Part shown: one piece after another, positions 8,295-17,234 of the stretch
Position numbering within the stretch: the stretch's first letter is position 1
Layout of the letters: each line of letters starts with the position of its first letter
The notes under the pieces: model-generated
Seen by the model: the letters and a program-made list of their open reading frames with translations, nothing else
What the model was told of the DNA's origin: nothing
Databases searched by the model: none
Made by a program: the position numbers and the translations under genes
Source of the DNA: Photobacterium jeanii
GTDB lineage: Bacteria; Pseudomonadota; Gammaproteobacteria; Enterobacterales; Vibrionaceae
Length of the DNA stretch: 64,000 nt
Direction: 5' to 3'
Assembly (NCBI RefSeq): GCF_001650345.1
Contig: NZ_LVHF01000033.1
Span: 868,001 to 932,000 of the forward strand

Positions 8295-9296
8295 ATGGAA
8301 GATAATGCTCACACCCAAGTTAAAATTATTCGCTATACCTTTGGCGTGGGTATTGCCGTCTTTTTAGCGGCATGGATTGATTGGCCACTGGCGTTTATCA
8401 CTCCTATTTTTGTAGCAAAATTCTTGATAGATAAATCCGCTTTTAATAAAGCGACCTTCTATGAACTCGTTATCTCGATGTTGGTGACTTTGGCGTTAGG
8501 GTTACTGCTTTCAAACGGTATTACTCACTATCCAATTCCGCTGTTGATCCTCGTTGGTTTAATGATGCTGTGGGGCTATTACCTCTTCACCGATCCCAAA
8601 TGGAATCTGTTTGCGACTATTTTGATTATTGCGGTTTTGATGTTGCCTTTTATGGCAATTTCAAACCCAGGCATTTCGGTATATTTAGCTGTGGGCTTGG
8701 CAAGCTCAGGTATGGTAGCTGTGATGATTTTTTCACTTGTACATGTGTATTTACCTGAGCCGCCCTCTGAGTTTTCAGGCTATGACTCTTCGCCATTAAC
8801 GAAGCAGCAGCGTTGGCATGCCGCCTTTCGTGCAATGTTGTTGTCTTTTCCTGTGGTGTGCTTTTTCTTCATTTTTCAAATTGCTGAAGCTTTGCTCACC
8901 ATGATTTTCATAGCATTGCTATCACTAATGATCACAGGTGAAAAATCGATAAAACTCAGCGCCTTCTTGATCATGACCAACACTATTGGTGGCATTTTAG
9001 CTATCGGTGTCTATTTCATTTTATCTTTTGTGCCACACCTTTTGTTTTACACCGCGTTTATCTCTTTGCTGGCAATCTTGATTGGTACGCAAATCTTTAC
9101 GAAACCAGAAAGTGCGCCAATTTACGCGACGGCATTTAGTACGGTGCTAGTGTTATTGGGGAGCACATTAATGAGCTCTGGTGATATTGATAGCAATATG
9201 CTCATTCGCATTTTTCAGTTGCTGATGGTGGGGATATACATGATTGCCGCCTCGTTCTTTTTAGAAACGCGTAACTGGCGATTTTTACAGATCTAG
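8295..9296 (+). CDS. DUF2955 / FUSC-like inner membrane permease
   Basis: A protein of 333 residues with about ten membrane helices in two groups of five, split by a hydrophilic stretch (PSEFSGYDSSPLTKQQRW). This matches DUF2955, a relative of the fusaric-acid resistance (FUSC/AaeB) permeases that work with HlyD-type adaptors to export aromatic acids and similar compounds. It lies directly downstream of the HlyD gene, the usual arrangement. ATG 8283 is an alternative start four codons longer; neither has a strong ribosome site, so coupling to the upstream gene is likely. Substrate unknown. Confidence 0.75.
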   Translation: MEDNAHTQVKIIRYTFGVGIAVFLAAWIDWPLAFITPIFVAKFLIDKSAFNKATFYELVISMLVTLALGLLLSNGITHYPIPLLILVGLMMLWGYYLFTDPKWNLFATILIIAVLMLPFMAISNPGISVYLAVGLASSGMVAVMIFSLVHVYLPEPPSEFSGYDSSPLTKQQRWHAAFRAMLLSFPVVCFFFIFQIAEALLTMIFIALLSLMITGEKSIKLSAFLIMTNTIGGILAIGVYFILSFVPHLLFYTAFISLLAILIGTQIFTKPESAPIYATAFSTVLVLLGSTLMSSGDIDSNMLIRIFQLLMVGIYMIAASFFLETRNWRFLQI

Positions 9297-9329
9297 CTTC
9301 TTATTGGTATTCAACCGTAAGGAATACTT

Positions 9330-10397
9330 ATGAAACACGATAGCGATTTCACAAAGCAAGTAATTGATGTTTCGATAAAAATAGCCGCAATTGCCGTGCT
9401 GGTGTTCTGGTGCTTCTCAATTCTACGCCCCTTCATAATGTTAGTGGTGTGGGGAGGCATTATTGCGACTGCGCTTTATCCTATAGTGACTTGGGCACAC
9501 GGCAAATACGGGATTGGAAAGAGTAAGCTCAGCGGTGGTTTAGCTTTTATTGGCGTACTGTTATTGCTGCTGCCTTTAATTGCGCTCTCAACTGGGCTCT
9601 ATACCAGTGGGGCGGATTTAGTGACAGGGATCCAAGATGGCACGATGACGATCCCCAAACCGACCCCAAGTATTCAGGAATGGCCTGTGATTGGCGATAA
9701 GGTTTACGCCTTTGCCCTGCAAGCATCGTCCAACATTGAAAGTGTCTTTGCTAATTATGGCGAAGAAGTGAAAGCGGTAGTGACTAAGCTTGCCTCTCTC
9801 ATTGGCTCGTTGGGTGGTGGTTTTATTCAGTTTATTATCTCGACAATCATCGCTGGCGTATTTATGGCAAATGCTGACAAATGCGAGCGCGCATTTGTGT
9901 TGATTGCTCGACGGTTAACAGGTGAGCACGGTGAAGACCTTACTCAGCTTTCAAAAACAACCGTAAGAAGCGTGGTGCAAGGAGTGATTGGGGTTGCGGT
10001 TATCCAATCTATTCTGACTGGAATTGGGGTAGCAGTTGCTGGTGTGCCTGCGGCTGGATTCTGGATGCTATTAGTTTTGCTGGTGGCGATTATCCAGTTA
10101 CCACCGATTATCGCTTTGTTACCCGCCATTATTTATGTGTTTAGCGTCGATACCACCACAACGGCAGTGCTGTTTTTAATCTGGTGTATTTTAGTCAGCG
10201 GTAGTGATGCCATTTTAAAGCCAATGTTGTTGAGTCGAGGCTCAGACATTCCAATGCTGGTGATTTTACTTGGGGCATTGGGAGGTATGGCAATGTCAGG
10301 GATTGTCGGGTTATTTGTTGGTGCCGTGGTGCTGAGTTTAACTTATCAGTTATTTATCGTATGGCTTGATAGTGAAGCCGATGGAAGCTCGTCATGA
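9330..10397 (+). CDS. AI-2E family transporter (PerM/YdiK-like)
   Basis: A 355-residue membrane protein with the AI-2E/PerM plan. Two N-terminal helices are followed by a periplasmic stretch and then a helix-rich C-terminal half (FIQFIISTIIAGVFMAN, SVVQGVIGVAVIQSILTGIG, LPPIIALLPAIIYVF, GIVGLFVGAVVLSL). Members include the proposed autoinducer-2 exporter TqsA and Na+/H+ antiporters, so function cannot be read from family alone. AAGGAA precedes the start. It sits third in the HlyD operon and overlaps the next gene by four bases (ATGA). Confidence 0.8.
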   Translation: MKHDSDFTKQVIDVSIKIAAIAVLVFWCFSILRPFIMLVVWGGIIATALYPIVTWAHGKYGIGKSKLSGGLAFIGVLLLLLPLIALSTGLYTSGADLVTGIQDGTMTIPKPTPSIQEWPVIGDKVYAFALQASSNIESVFANYGEEVKAVVTKLASLIGSLGGGFIQFIISTIIAGVFMANADKCERAFVLIARRLTGEHGEDLTQLSKTTVRSVVQGVIGVAVIQSILTGIGVAVAGVPAAGFWMLLVLLVAIIQLPPIIALLPAIIYVFSVDTTTTAVLFLIWCILVSGSDAILKPMLLSRGSDIPMLVILLGALGGMAMSGIVGLFVGAVVLSLTYQLFIVWLDSEADGSSS

Positions 10398-11107
10398 AGC
10401 GAGTATCGAAAGACGATAATTTCTACTTCCTCTTGGTCGCATTGCTGGCATTACTTTTTTGTAGTGCCGTAGTTCAACAGCTTGATATTGGCGGACAAAA
10501 AAGCGTATTGGCGTTAACCATTATGTGCCTTGCGGTTTCTATTATGGGGGTTAACCGTCAACAAACCTTGTATCGTAGCTGGTACGGTTTGCTGTTGGTA
10601 TTGGCATCAATTTCGGGGGCATTTTCGTTTCTTGATCAGTTTGATTTAGCGCTCGTGACTTTGCCGGCATTGCTATTCTTTCTGTTATCCCATACCTATA
10701 ACGCGCTAAAACAAGTGATGCTTACTGATTATGTGAGCAAGAATCAGATCGTAGGCTCGATTTGTGTCTATTTGTTATTAGGCGTGTCGTGGGCATTTAT
10801 TTACCTTATCCAACTAGAGCTATTTCCTAACGCGTTTAATGGTATGGAGAAGAAGCCTTGGCTCGATAATATGTTCGAGGCGATTTATTTCAGCTTCATT
10901 ACGCTTACTACAGTCGGTTATGGTGATATCTCACCTGCATTGCCTATCCCGAGGTTCTTTGTGTTTCTTGAGTCGATCCTTGGCAGCTTTTACCTCGCCA
11001 TTATGGTCGCAAGTTTGGTGAGTAGCCGACTAAACCAGTCAGATCAAAGTCGAGATGTGATTGTTGAGCAGAACAATGATGAAGTGGAGAAGAATCGAGA
11101 TAGATGA
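10394..11107 (+). CDS. Two-pore-helix type K+ channel family protein
   Basis: A 237-residue membrane protein. Four hydrophobic segments in the N-terminal half precede a classic pore module: helix (VYLLLGVSWAFIYLIQLELF), pore loop with the K+ selectivity filter TLTTVGYGDISP, and a last helix (ESILGSFYLAIMVASLVSS). A short charged cytoplasmic tail follows with no RCK/TrkA domain, so gating by nucleotides or NAD is not expected. Its start overlaps the stop of the AI-2E gene (ATGA), showing translational coupling. It is the last gene of the operon, closed by a terminator. Why an efflux pair is coupled to an ion channel is unclear. Confidence 0.85.
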   Translation: MKRVSKDDNFYFLLVALLALLFCSAVVQQLDIGGQKSVLALTIMCLAVSIMGVNRQQTLYRSWYGLLLVLASISGAFSFLDQFDLALVTLPALLFFLLSHTYNALKQVMLTDYVSKNQIVGSICVYLLLGVSWAFIYLIQLELFPNAFNGMEKKPWLDNMFEAIYFSFITLTTVGYGDISPALPIPRFFVFLESILGSFYLAIMVASLVSSRLNQSDQSRDVIVEQNNDEVEKNRDR

Positions 11108-11132
11108 AAAAAAGCGCCCAAGGGCGCTTTTT
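11107..11132 (+). terminator. Terminator of the HlyD-DUF2955-AI-2E-channel operon
   Basis: AAAGCGCCC and GGGCGCTTT pair around AA, directly after the channel stop codon, with T- and A-runs on either side, so it may also act on the minus strand. Confidence 0.85.
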
Positions 11133-11175
11133 ACGAGTTAGGTGAGGGGGCAGATAAAGCCCATAGCAAGGCGTA

Positions 11176-12090
11176 TTATTTGTCGCTTGCGAACTTCTCT
11201 AATCCCCACACAAGGCCGATCCCCAGAATCATAGCGATGACAGCATAGCCAAGTAGCGCTGGTTGACCTGTTGCATGCTCAAAACTAAATGGTGATAAGT
11301 TTTGCTCAAGCAGAGGCACTTGGTTACCGCTAGAGTTTGTACGCCAAGTTAAGGTTTCTTTCCACGGCCAGATTTTGCTTAACGTACCAATCATTAAGCC
11401 AGTAAGGAAAGTTAATGCGATATCGCGGTAATTGCGTAGCACCCAAGATAGAACATGGGAGAAGGTAAGCAAACCGATAATACAGCCAGTTGCGAATAGC
11501 GCGAGGGTAGCGATGTCTAAGGATTTTGCTGCCGCAAGTACAGGCGCGTACATGCCAAGCAGTAATAGAATGAAGCTACCTGAAATTCCCGGCAGGATCA
11601 TGGCACAAATCGCGATAGAGCCAGCAAGCAGGATATTCAATGAGGTAGGTTCAAGGTGCAAAGGGTGTAATACCGTAATGCCGTAAGCGAATGCAGCCCC
11701 TGCAAATACAGAGATAATGCGGCTGATACGCCAATTCTCAACCTGTTTGAACATGTGGATCACAGAGATAATGATCAAGCCAAAGAAGAAGGACCATAGT
11801 GGAATTGGGTGAGTATTAAGCATCCAAGTGATCACACGTGCCAGCGTGAAAATACTGGTGAGGATCCCGCCAAATAGTAAGATTAAAAATCCGCCGTTGA
11901 TATGCTCAAAAGCTGCTGAAAATCCTTTTTCACGCCATATTTTAAGCAGGCTAGGGTTGATGCGACGAATGCTCTCAAGCAGCGTGTCGTAAATACCTGT
12001 AATGAATGCGATAGTACCACCAGAAACGCCAGGTACGACGTCAGCAGCGCCCATAGCCATTCCTTTCAGAAAGGTGAATAGCTTACTCAT
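11176..12090 (-). CDS. popT: PopT-type undecaprenyl phosphate translocase (DUF368)
   Basis: A 304-residue protein with about eight to ten membrane helices and the two DUF368 inverted-repeat signatures, AADVVPGVSGGTIAFITGIYD near residue 16 and ILPGISGSFILLLLGMY near residue 165. DUF368 proteins (PopT) and DedA proteins were shown to return undecaprenyl phosphate across the inner membrane for reuse in cell-envelope synthesis; the V. cholerae member matters at alkaline pH. The start is supported by AAGGAC. It is a single gene, convergent with the channel operon. The family call is firm; the role is by homology. Confidence 0.85.
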   Translation of the reverse strand: MSKLFTFLKGMAMGAADVVPGVSGGTIAFITGIYDTLLESIRRINPSLLKIWREKGFSAAFEHINGGFLILLFGGILTSIFTLARVITWMLNTHPIPLWSFFFGLIIISVIHMFKQVENWRISRIISVFAGAAFAYGITVLHPLHLEPTSLNILLAGSIAICAMILPGISGSFILLLLGMYAPVLAAAKSLDIATLALFATGCIIGLLTFSHVLSWVLRNYRDIALTFLTGLMIGTLSKIWPWKETLTWRTNSSGNQVPLLEQNLSPFSFEHATGQPALLGYAVIAMILGIGLVWGLEKFASDK

Positions 12091-12620
12091 TGTGTCCTTT
12101 TTACCTTGTAATAAGAGAAAGTGTCCGCGGCATTATATAAGCTATCGAAATGCAGCGCTAATCCTTATGCAATATTGTTTAATTGTTTGAATTTATTAGA
12201 AACCTTAAATTGATACGTACCAAAAATGGTTCTTTTTCGTCGCAAAATAGCTATATATCTTCAAAGGGAGTGTTGGTTACGCAGGCTAGCATGGTATGAG
12301 GTGGGCTAACTAATGATAGGGAACATTATTCAAAATATTTAATTTAATAATCATAATGTTAGCTATGAAGAGTGTGATTGATAAAAGGGTAAGCTATTTC
12401 CCAAATCATTAGATTTATCATCAAAAATGTGCCGTAAGTAGCAAAGCTATGATTTTAAGCAAGATTTTTAGTAATAATCACTTGACGGTATAGGTGTCAC
12501 TTGCCACAGTTGAAATATATACAGTGCAGTGCTTATAAGTACTAATGTACTGATTTTCTTTGGTGACTTCCCCAGCTGTACCAAAGCATAAAAATATAAT
12601 TATCAGAGGATGATGAAACT
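12091..12620. other. 530-base intergenic region between popT and the VOC gene
   Basis: AT-rich, divergent promoter region with no credible gene on either strand. It contains short repeats such as GTACTAATGTAC (12539-12550). Just before the VOC start a four-codon frame (ATG ATG AAA CTA TGA, 12610-12624) overlaps its ATG; it is probably incidental, since the GAGG ribosome site abuts it. Confidence 0.4.
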
Positions 12621-13019
12621 ATGATACCTAGAGACGCAACACTGCGTGTTGTTCGCCCAACCGATAATCTGAAATCGATTGCTTTGATGTATAGCAAAGC
12701 GTTAGGTTTTGAGATGATCAAACAATTTGAAGACCATGACGGCTTCGATGGTGTGATTCTAGGCCACCCTAAACACCCTTATCATTTGGAGTTCACTCAA
12801 CAACAAGGTGTTGAAGTAGGCAAAGCCCCATCACAAGATAACATGCTGGTGTTTTACATCGCGTGTAGCCGTGAGTGGGAACGTGCTTGTCGTAACATGA
12901 TTGATGCAGGCTTCGTTGTTGTTGAATCTAACAACCCATATTGGAATGGCTTGGGTAAAACATTTGAAGATGTTGATGGCTACCGTCTAGTGCTTCAAAA
13001 CCGTGATTGGACTTTCTAA
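12621..13019 (+). CDS. VOC-superfamily protein (glyoxalase/dioxygenase fold)
   Basis: A 132-residue cytoplasmic protein with the paired beta-alpha-beta-beta-beta units of the vicinal oxygen chelate superfamily. Metal-ligand candidates are visible at HPYHLEFTQQ (His and Glu) and at the C-terminal GYRLVLQNRDWTF. Members bind metals for isomerase, dioxygenase or antibiotic-binding roles; single-domain family members like this are mostly of unknown substrate. The start is set by GAGG 11 bases upstream. It is monocistronic. Confidence 0.75.
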   Translation: MIPRDATLRVVRPTDNLKSIALMYSKALGFEMIKQFEDHDGFDGVILGHPKHPYHLEFTQQQGVEVGKAPSQDNMLVFYIACSREWERACRNMIDAGFVVVESNNPYWNGLGKTFEDVDGYRLVLQNRDWTF

Positions 13020-13156
13020 TCTATGAGATGGTACTGCTGTTTCAGTTGTGTCATTTCACTATAAACAGGCGAGGTGAGTGCCTTTCATATTGCTAGTCAT
13101 CGGCAGATACACTCGTATTTGCATATAGCCAATAGCTTTCTTCATTTTCGCCTGCT

Positions 13157-13200
13157 AAAAGCATAGTTTGACTCATTGATGAGTCGCTATGCTTTTTTTT
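13157..13200 (+). terminator. Long stem terminator after the VOC gene
   Basis: AAAGCATAG pairs with CTATGCTTT, and inside it GACTCAT pairs with ATGAGTC around a TG loop; eight T residues follow. It lies 138 bases past the VOC stop. The rest of 13020-13357 holds nothing I can name apart from the promoter of the next gene. Confidence 0.85.
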
Positions 13201-13357
13201 GCCTGTAAATCTTCTTATTCGTTACAAATATTAGTATCCGAATTGGCTTACATGTTGGTTAACAGAATGCACATTAGTCTCATTTTTCAGTCTTCATTTA
13301 GAGCTGTATCCGCTTTACTTATTAGTACCAAGTGGAAAGGTTATCTGAGGTGGTGAA

Positions 13358-13648
13358 ATGCGCAAGCTAAGATTACTGGTTGCTAGCTGTTCAGGGTTGT
13401 TGTTGGCGCTTACTGCAAATGCGGAACCACTGCTTTCTAAGCAAGAGTATATAAAGCTATGTATTGACACTTATGGCGAAGATATGATCACGCGTTCAGT
13501 GTGTGAGCAAGAGTACTTTGCGTTAGTGGAAAAGGAAAAAGAACTCTTTATTGAACATCACGATAAAGGAGAAATTGAAAAAGCAGGCTTAGAGTCTAAT
13601 GAACAGAATGAAATATTAACTGAGCAACAAAATGAATTTATTGATTAA
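13358..13648 (+). CDS. Small secreted protein, unknown
   Basis: A 96-residue protein with a clear signal peptide (residues 1-22, ending ALTANA). The mature part is acidic and helical, with two cysteines (in KLCIDTYG and SVCEQEYF) that could form a disulfide between two helices, and a Glu/Gln-rich tail. The start is well supported by GAGGTGG. It converges on the next gene, 31 bases away, without an obvious terminator between. No family recognised. Confidence 0.65.
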   Translation: MRKLRLLVASCSGLLLALTANAEPLLSKQEYIKLCIDTYGEDMITRSVCEQEYFALVEKEKELFIEHHDKGEIEKAGLESNEQNEILTEQQNEFID

Positions 13649-13679
13649 TGAATGTTTAGAAACAAAATGACACTCGCTA

Positions 13680-14327
13680 TTAACTTTTATTGTTCATTTT
13701 AATGTAGTTCTGTAGTGGCTCTGAATGAATTAAATTCGCAAAAATAGTGCATGGTTGGTTCGGAAATGTGATTTTATTTTGTTGGTTGCCAATGATTGAC
13801 AGTAGTTGATGTTCAGCTTCTTTTTTTGCTGTTAACCGTTGCTGTGTATTGAAGTAAATTAATATTGGCGACATGAGATCTTGATCTACTTGTTGCAGTA
13901 AATAATAGCAATGGTTAATCGACATACTATTGACTAACAATTCAATTGCTTCTTTTTCACTGAGCTTTTGTTCTGGGGAATTGTAAAGTTGCAGCAAACG
14001 TTGCCAAATGGAGGTCGCTAACAATCCCATAACGACATATTCTGGTTGCTTATAAGCAGCCAGTAGTGCTTTTTCGTAATCATCTCGCACATTGTTATTG
14101 TTATAGTCTGAACCAAACAGCAACTCACTATTGATTTCAGTATAAGCCGGAAGCTCTGTGGAACTCACTTGCCATTTTGCTAACAACTTCAAGGCGCTGT
14201 ATTGGTTGAAAGGAAGGTCGATGTGATGTTGATTGTTGAGTTGAGTGTCTAGTGCTGTTTGGCTAAAACCATAGGTGCTAAAGCTGACTAAGGCAAGGCA
14301 TAACAAAAAACGATATAGCTGTGTCAC
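13680..14327 (-). CDS. Periplasmic protein with an EF-hand-like loop, unknown
   Basis: The GTG at 14327 (read on the minus strand) is chosen because GGAAGGAAAA lies just upstream and it exposes a clean signal peptide (MTQLYRFLLCLALVSFSTYGFSQ); a longer frame to 14375 has no support. The mature protein of about 190 residues carries SDYNNNNVRDDYEKAL, resembling calcium loops of the D-x-N-x-N-x-x-R-D-D type seen in secreted proteins. Two cysteines could pair. Family not recognised. Single gene. Confidence 0.6.
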   Translation of the reverse strand: MTQLYRFLLCLALVSFSTYGFSQTALDTQLNNQHHIDLPFNQYSALKLLAKWQVSSTELPAYTEINSELLFGSDYNNNNVRDDYEKALLAAYKQPEYVVMGLLATSIWQRLLQLYNSPEQKLSEKEAIELLVNSMSINHCYYLLQQVDQDLMSPILIYFNTQQRLTAKKEAEHQLLSIIGNQQNKITFPNQPCTIFANLIHSEPLQNYIKMNNKS

Positions 14328-14796
14328 TTCAGTTTTCCTTCCTGATATAAACACCCATGCGAGTAAGGAATACAAGGCTGGTGAGTTATCGTGTTAGTTC
14401 AATTATTTGTGAGGTTTTGGTTACTGCTTCGCTGTGTTGATGGGCGATGAAAATGAAGATTATCAATATTTTCTTTGATAAAAATTGCTTATCAATTCAT
14501 TAATAAAAACAATGGGAATGACGTAAACTTTCACATTTTAATTTTCACTGTGTTTCAATATTTTTACGACGTAAGATTGAATTATTTTGCTATTGAGTAT
14601 TTTATAGAATATCAACCGATAAGCTTGTTAACTGTTCAGGTTATATTTAGCTAGTTATCGATATGATTTAGTTTCAGTAAAGAAGTTGAATTTATAAAAA
14701 CGAAACGGCACACCGAACTAGTCAATAAACCTGACCAAGAAGGCGAGTTTAGAAGGCGAGTTTAGAAGGCGAGTTTAGATTGTAGAGGGTAGCGGT
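14328..14796. other. AT-rich intergenic region
   Basis: 469 bases upstream of the gene on the minus strand and before a 26-codon mini-gene on the plus strand. Apart from the 13-base tandem repeat listed separately I see only AT-rich promoter-like sequence. Confidence 0.4.
14738..14776. repeat. Three perfect tandem copies of a 13-base unit
   Basis: AGAAGGCGAGTTT occurs three times without a gap (14738-14750, 14751-14763, 14764-14776), followed by AGA. The unit length is not a multiple of three. It lies 20 bases before the mini-gene at 14797 and may be slippage-prone. Confidence 0.9.
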
Positions 14797-14877
14797 ATGA
14801 AAGAAAGAATTTTTGAGGTGTTGCTCACTCTTGTCGCTATTTTTGTCACTGTCGGGCTATATCGACTGGTCATTTAA
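14797..14877 (+). CDS. 26-residue single-helix membrane miniprotein
   Basis: ATG GAG-less frame with AGAGGG about nine bases upstream encodes MKERIFEVLLTLVAIFVTVG plus YRLVI and a stop. A charged N-terminus followed by a 17-residue hydrophobic stretch is typical of small inner-membrane proteins. No family is recognised. A possible hairpin follows at 14888. Confidence 0.45.
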   Translation: MKERIFEVLLTLVAIFVTVGLYRLVI

Positions 14878-14887
14878 CTTTTCAGAT

Positions 14888-14933
14888 AAAACCGTTTGTC
14901 GAGAATCGGTATCGAACATCATCAACAAACGGC
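14888..14933. terminator. Possible hairpin between the mini-gene and pdsS
   Basis: AACCGTTTGT and ACAAACGG can pair across a loop of about 25 bases; T-rich sequence follows on both strands. It could end the mini-gene or, read on the minus strand, the pdsS transcript. Confidence 0.35.
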
Positions 14934-15054
14934 TTTCCGCTTCATTTCTACTTTTTTTCTCAATCCGTGTCGGGTTCATCAGTATCAAGTGACGAGCAAG
15001 CAAAATTGCTCTCGCTCTCGGTGATTTTCTCTAAGTAATTGTTAAAACAATAGC

Positions 15055-17232
15055 TTAATCTGCTTGGCATAAAGGTAGTTTAATCTCAACTTCCACCCCT
15101 AAGTTATCGTGACGATTACGTATCGCAATATCACCTTGATGATAGTCTGTGATCAATCGTGCGATGTATAAGCCTAATCCTAGGTGTGGCTTGTCTTTTT
15201 TCTCCTGACTTCGAATCGAAACCATAGAGTTCAGTAACTGGTTTGCCATATTCTCTGGCAACAGAGGGCCTCTGTTGCTGACTGTTAGAACTGCTTCTTG
15301 AGTGTTGGTTGCTAGCTGAACTTCAATAGCTGTTTTATCTTCACTGAACTCTTCTGCATTAGCGACCAATTTATCAAGGAGTTGAGCAAGATAATCAGGC
15401 GCGCCATCAATCATAACGGCTTGTTCTGGCACTTTAACCTCAAATGTCTGATGAGGAAACGCCATTTGATAACCTTGTAAGCAGCCAGATACCAGTTCAT
15501 TTAATGGGAATCGCTCTTTTTCTGCTCCCTGAATACTTTGCTCAATTCGCGTTGCTTCTGTCATGCTGGATAGAATACTGCTTAGGCGATGAATACCGTT
15601 CTCTGCTCGCTCGATGTACCGTTGAGAATCAGGATCTGTGTTGTGCATAGACAAGTTCTCTAGCGAAGAACGAACGACAGCAACAGGCGTACGGAGCTCA
15701 TGCGAAAGCCGTGATGATAAATGCTCTAGGTAATGGTGGTATTGACCAAGTCGACCAACCATTGCGCTTAAACTTCGCGATAAATCACCGATTTCATCTC
15801 TATCTTGACTGGCATCCATACTCTGCTTGATGCGCCCTTGGCTATCAATCGCGTGTTCGGCTTCATCACGTAAACGTCGAATGCGGGATGAGATATTAGA
15901 GGCAAATAAAAACAGGGTGATCGTGCCAATACTAATGATGGCGATAAAGACATTGAATAGCTGCTCTAGGGCACGGTTACGCAGCATTTGTATACCAATG
16001 GTCGATTCTTCTGCAATCACCGCCCCCATTACTTGGTTGCCAAGCCATATTGGATAAGCCGCAGAGAGTATGAGCGCTTTACCGTCGCTCGACATTCGCC
16101 ACTGAGAATAACCGCGTCCTTGTAATGCTTGAGCGACAGGCACACTTTTCATTAGTGCGGCATTCGGTTCTTGATCGGAAAAACTGGTCGGTTCGGTAAT
16201 GAAGAATTTGTAATAAATAGGGTGAAGGTAAGCTTCTTCAAATTTTGACCACCATGAAGTGTCACGATCATCGTATTTGATAGATGTTGACCAAACGCCA
16301 TTTGAATCTTGAATGTCGCCGCTTTGAGCCAGCACTCGCTGGTGGCGGTCGATCACCATAATTCGAGAGCTGGTATGCCCTAATCCTTTAAGGATGTTGT
16401 CGATTTCAGGTGAAGGAATGAGCACAGTACCAAGGCGATCTGCTTGGTTGGTGTTGGAAGTGCCGATGATGCCATCAATCATCCGATTTGATGCGTTATT
16501 AACATCGTAAAAGGCAAATCCTAATTTGCTGCCTAGTTCGTTAAGCGGCAGTCTTAGCTCGATATTGTAGCCTTGTTCAGTGGTACGCCAGAACCCTTGA
16601 ATATGATTGGCAGGTGTAAGGTTGGCAGGAACGCTAATGTCGCCTTGTACTTCAAATGCGTTTACCCAACCATCTTGGTGTGCTGCAATGACATAACGAT
16701 GAAAGCTGCCATCTGGTGATGTTAATCCGATGATCAGGTGGTCGTTGCGATTAACCCGCAGTGAGTTTTTCCTACGCATAACAGGGAAGGCATCTTTCAC
16801 CTCAAACATGGCATAAAGGTGACCTTGGTATTTACCAATAATATGGCGAAAGCTTAGGCTTTGGCTTGAGTAAGGGCGACGACTGTATTGGCTGAATTCG
16901 CGCCCATAATCCATGATATTGCTTTGAAAGTTTTGCCAATCACTTAGCTGGCCGTCTAGCTGGATAGGGGAGTGTAATTCGTAGGCGTAGAGGTCACGCC
17001 CTAATTTGACAGAAGAAAGAAAACTGGCCTGATCGTTAAACAAGTTTGGTCGCTCGTTGAGTGCAGTAGCAACGGCACGAGTGGTACCAATTAAGGTTTG
17101 TTCTTGCCCCTGACGGAGCAATTTTTCCATTTCCCACACATATTTATAGCCAAGCCACGGCAAAGCCAATAGCAGACTAGAAATAAGGATCACCTTAGTG
17201 CGAAGGCCGGTAGCCAGTTTTAGTTTCATCAC
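15055..17232 (-). CDS. pdsS: Dedicated-sortase-system sensor histidine kinase PdsS
   Basis: A 725-residue membrane kinase. An N-terminal helix (residues 13-29) is followed by the family-typical MEKLLRQGQEQTLIGTTRAV stretch, a large periplasmic sensor region with a carbohydrate-binding-like fold (SPIQLDGQLSDWQNF), a second helix near residue 440 and a HAMP-like linker. The H-box SSRLSHELRTPVAVVRS and a C-terminal ATPase domain (HLGLGLYIARLI) complete it. This architecture matches the proteobacterial dedicated sortase system kinase. GTG 17232 or ATG 17229 starts two to five bases after the pdsR stop, so the two are co-translated. The sortase it should serve is not nearby. Confidence 0.85.
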   Translation of the reverse strand: MMKLKLATGLRTKVILISSLLLALPWLGYKYVWEMEKLLRQGQEQTLIGTTRAVATALNERPNLFNDQASFLSSVKLGRDLYAYELHSPIQLDGQLSDWQNFQSNIMDYGREFSQYSRRPYSSQSLSFRHIIGKYQGHLYAMFEVKDAFPVMRRKNSLRVNRNDHLIIGLTSPDGSFHRYVIAAHQDGWVNAFEVQGDISVPANLTPANHIQGFWRTTEQGYNIELRLPLNELGSKLGFAFYDVNNASNRMIDGIIGTSNTNQADRLGTVLIPSPEIDNILKGLGHTSSRIMVIDRHQRVLAQSGDIQDSNGVWSTSIKYDDRDTSWWSKFEEAYLHPIYYKFFITEPTSFSDQEPNAALMKSVPVAQALQGRGYSQWRMSSDGKALILSAAYPIWLGNQVMGAVIAEESTIGIQMLRNRALEQLFNVFIAIISIGTITLFLFASNISSRIRRLRDEAEHAIDSQGRIKQSMDASQDRDEIGDLSRSLSAMVGRLGQYHHYLEHLSSRLSHELRTPVAVVRSSLENLSMHNTDPDSQRYIERAENGIHRLSSILSSMTEATRIEQSIQGAEKERFPLNELVSGCLQGYQMAFPHQTFEVKVPEQAVMIDGAPDYLAQLLDKLVANAEEFSEDKTAIEVQLATNTQEAVLTVSNRGPLLPENMANQLLNSMVSIRSQEKKDKPHLGLGLYIARLITDYHQGDIAIRNRHDNLGVEVEIKLPLCQAD

Positions 17233-17234
17233 AA

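Noticed and set aside
14738..14776. Possible CRISPR array
   Set aside because: The 13-base copies are directly adjacent with no spacers; it is a simple tandem repeat.
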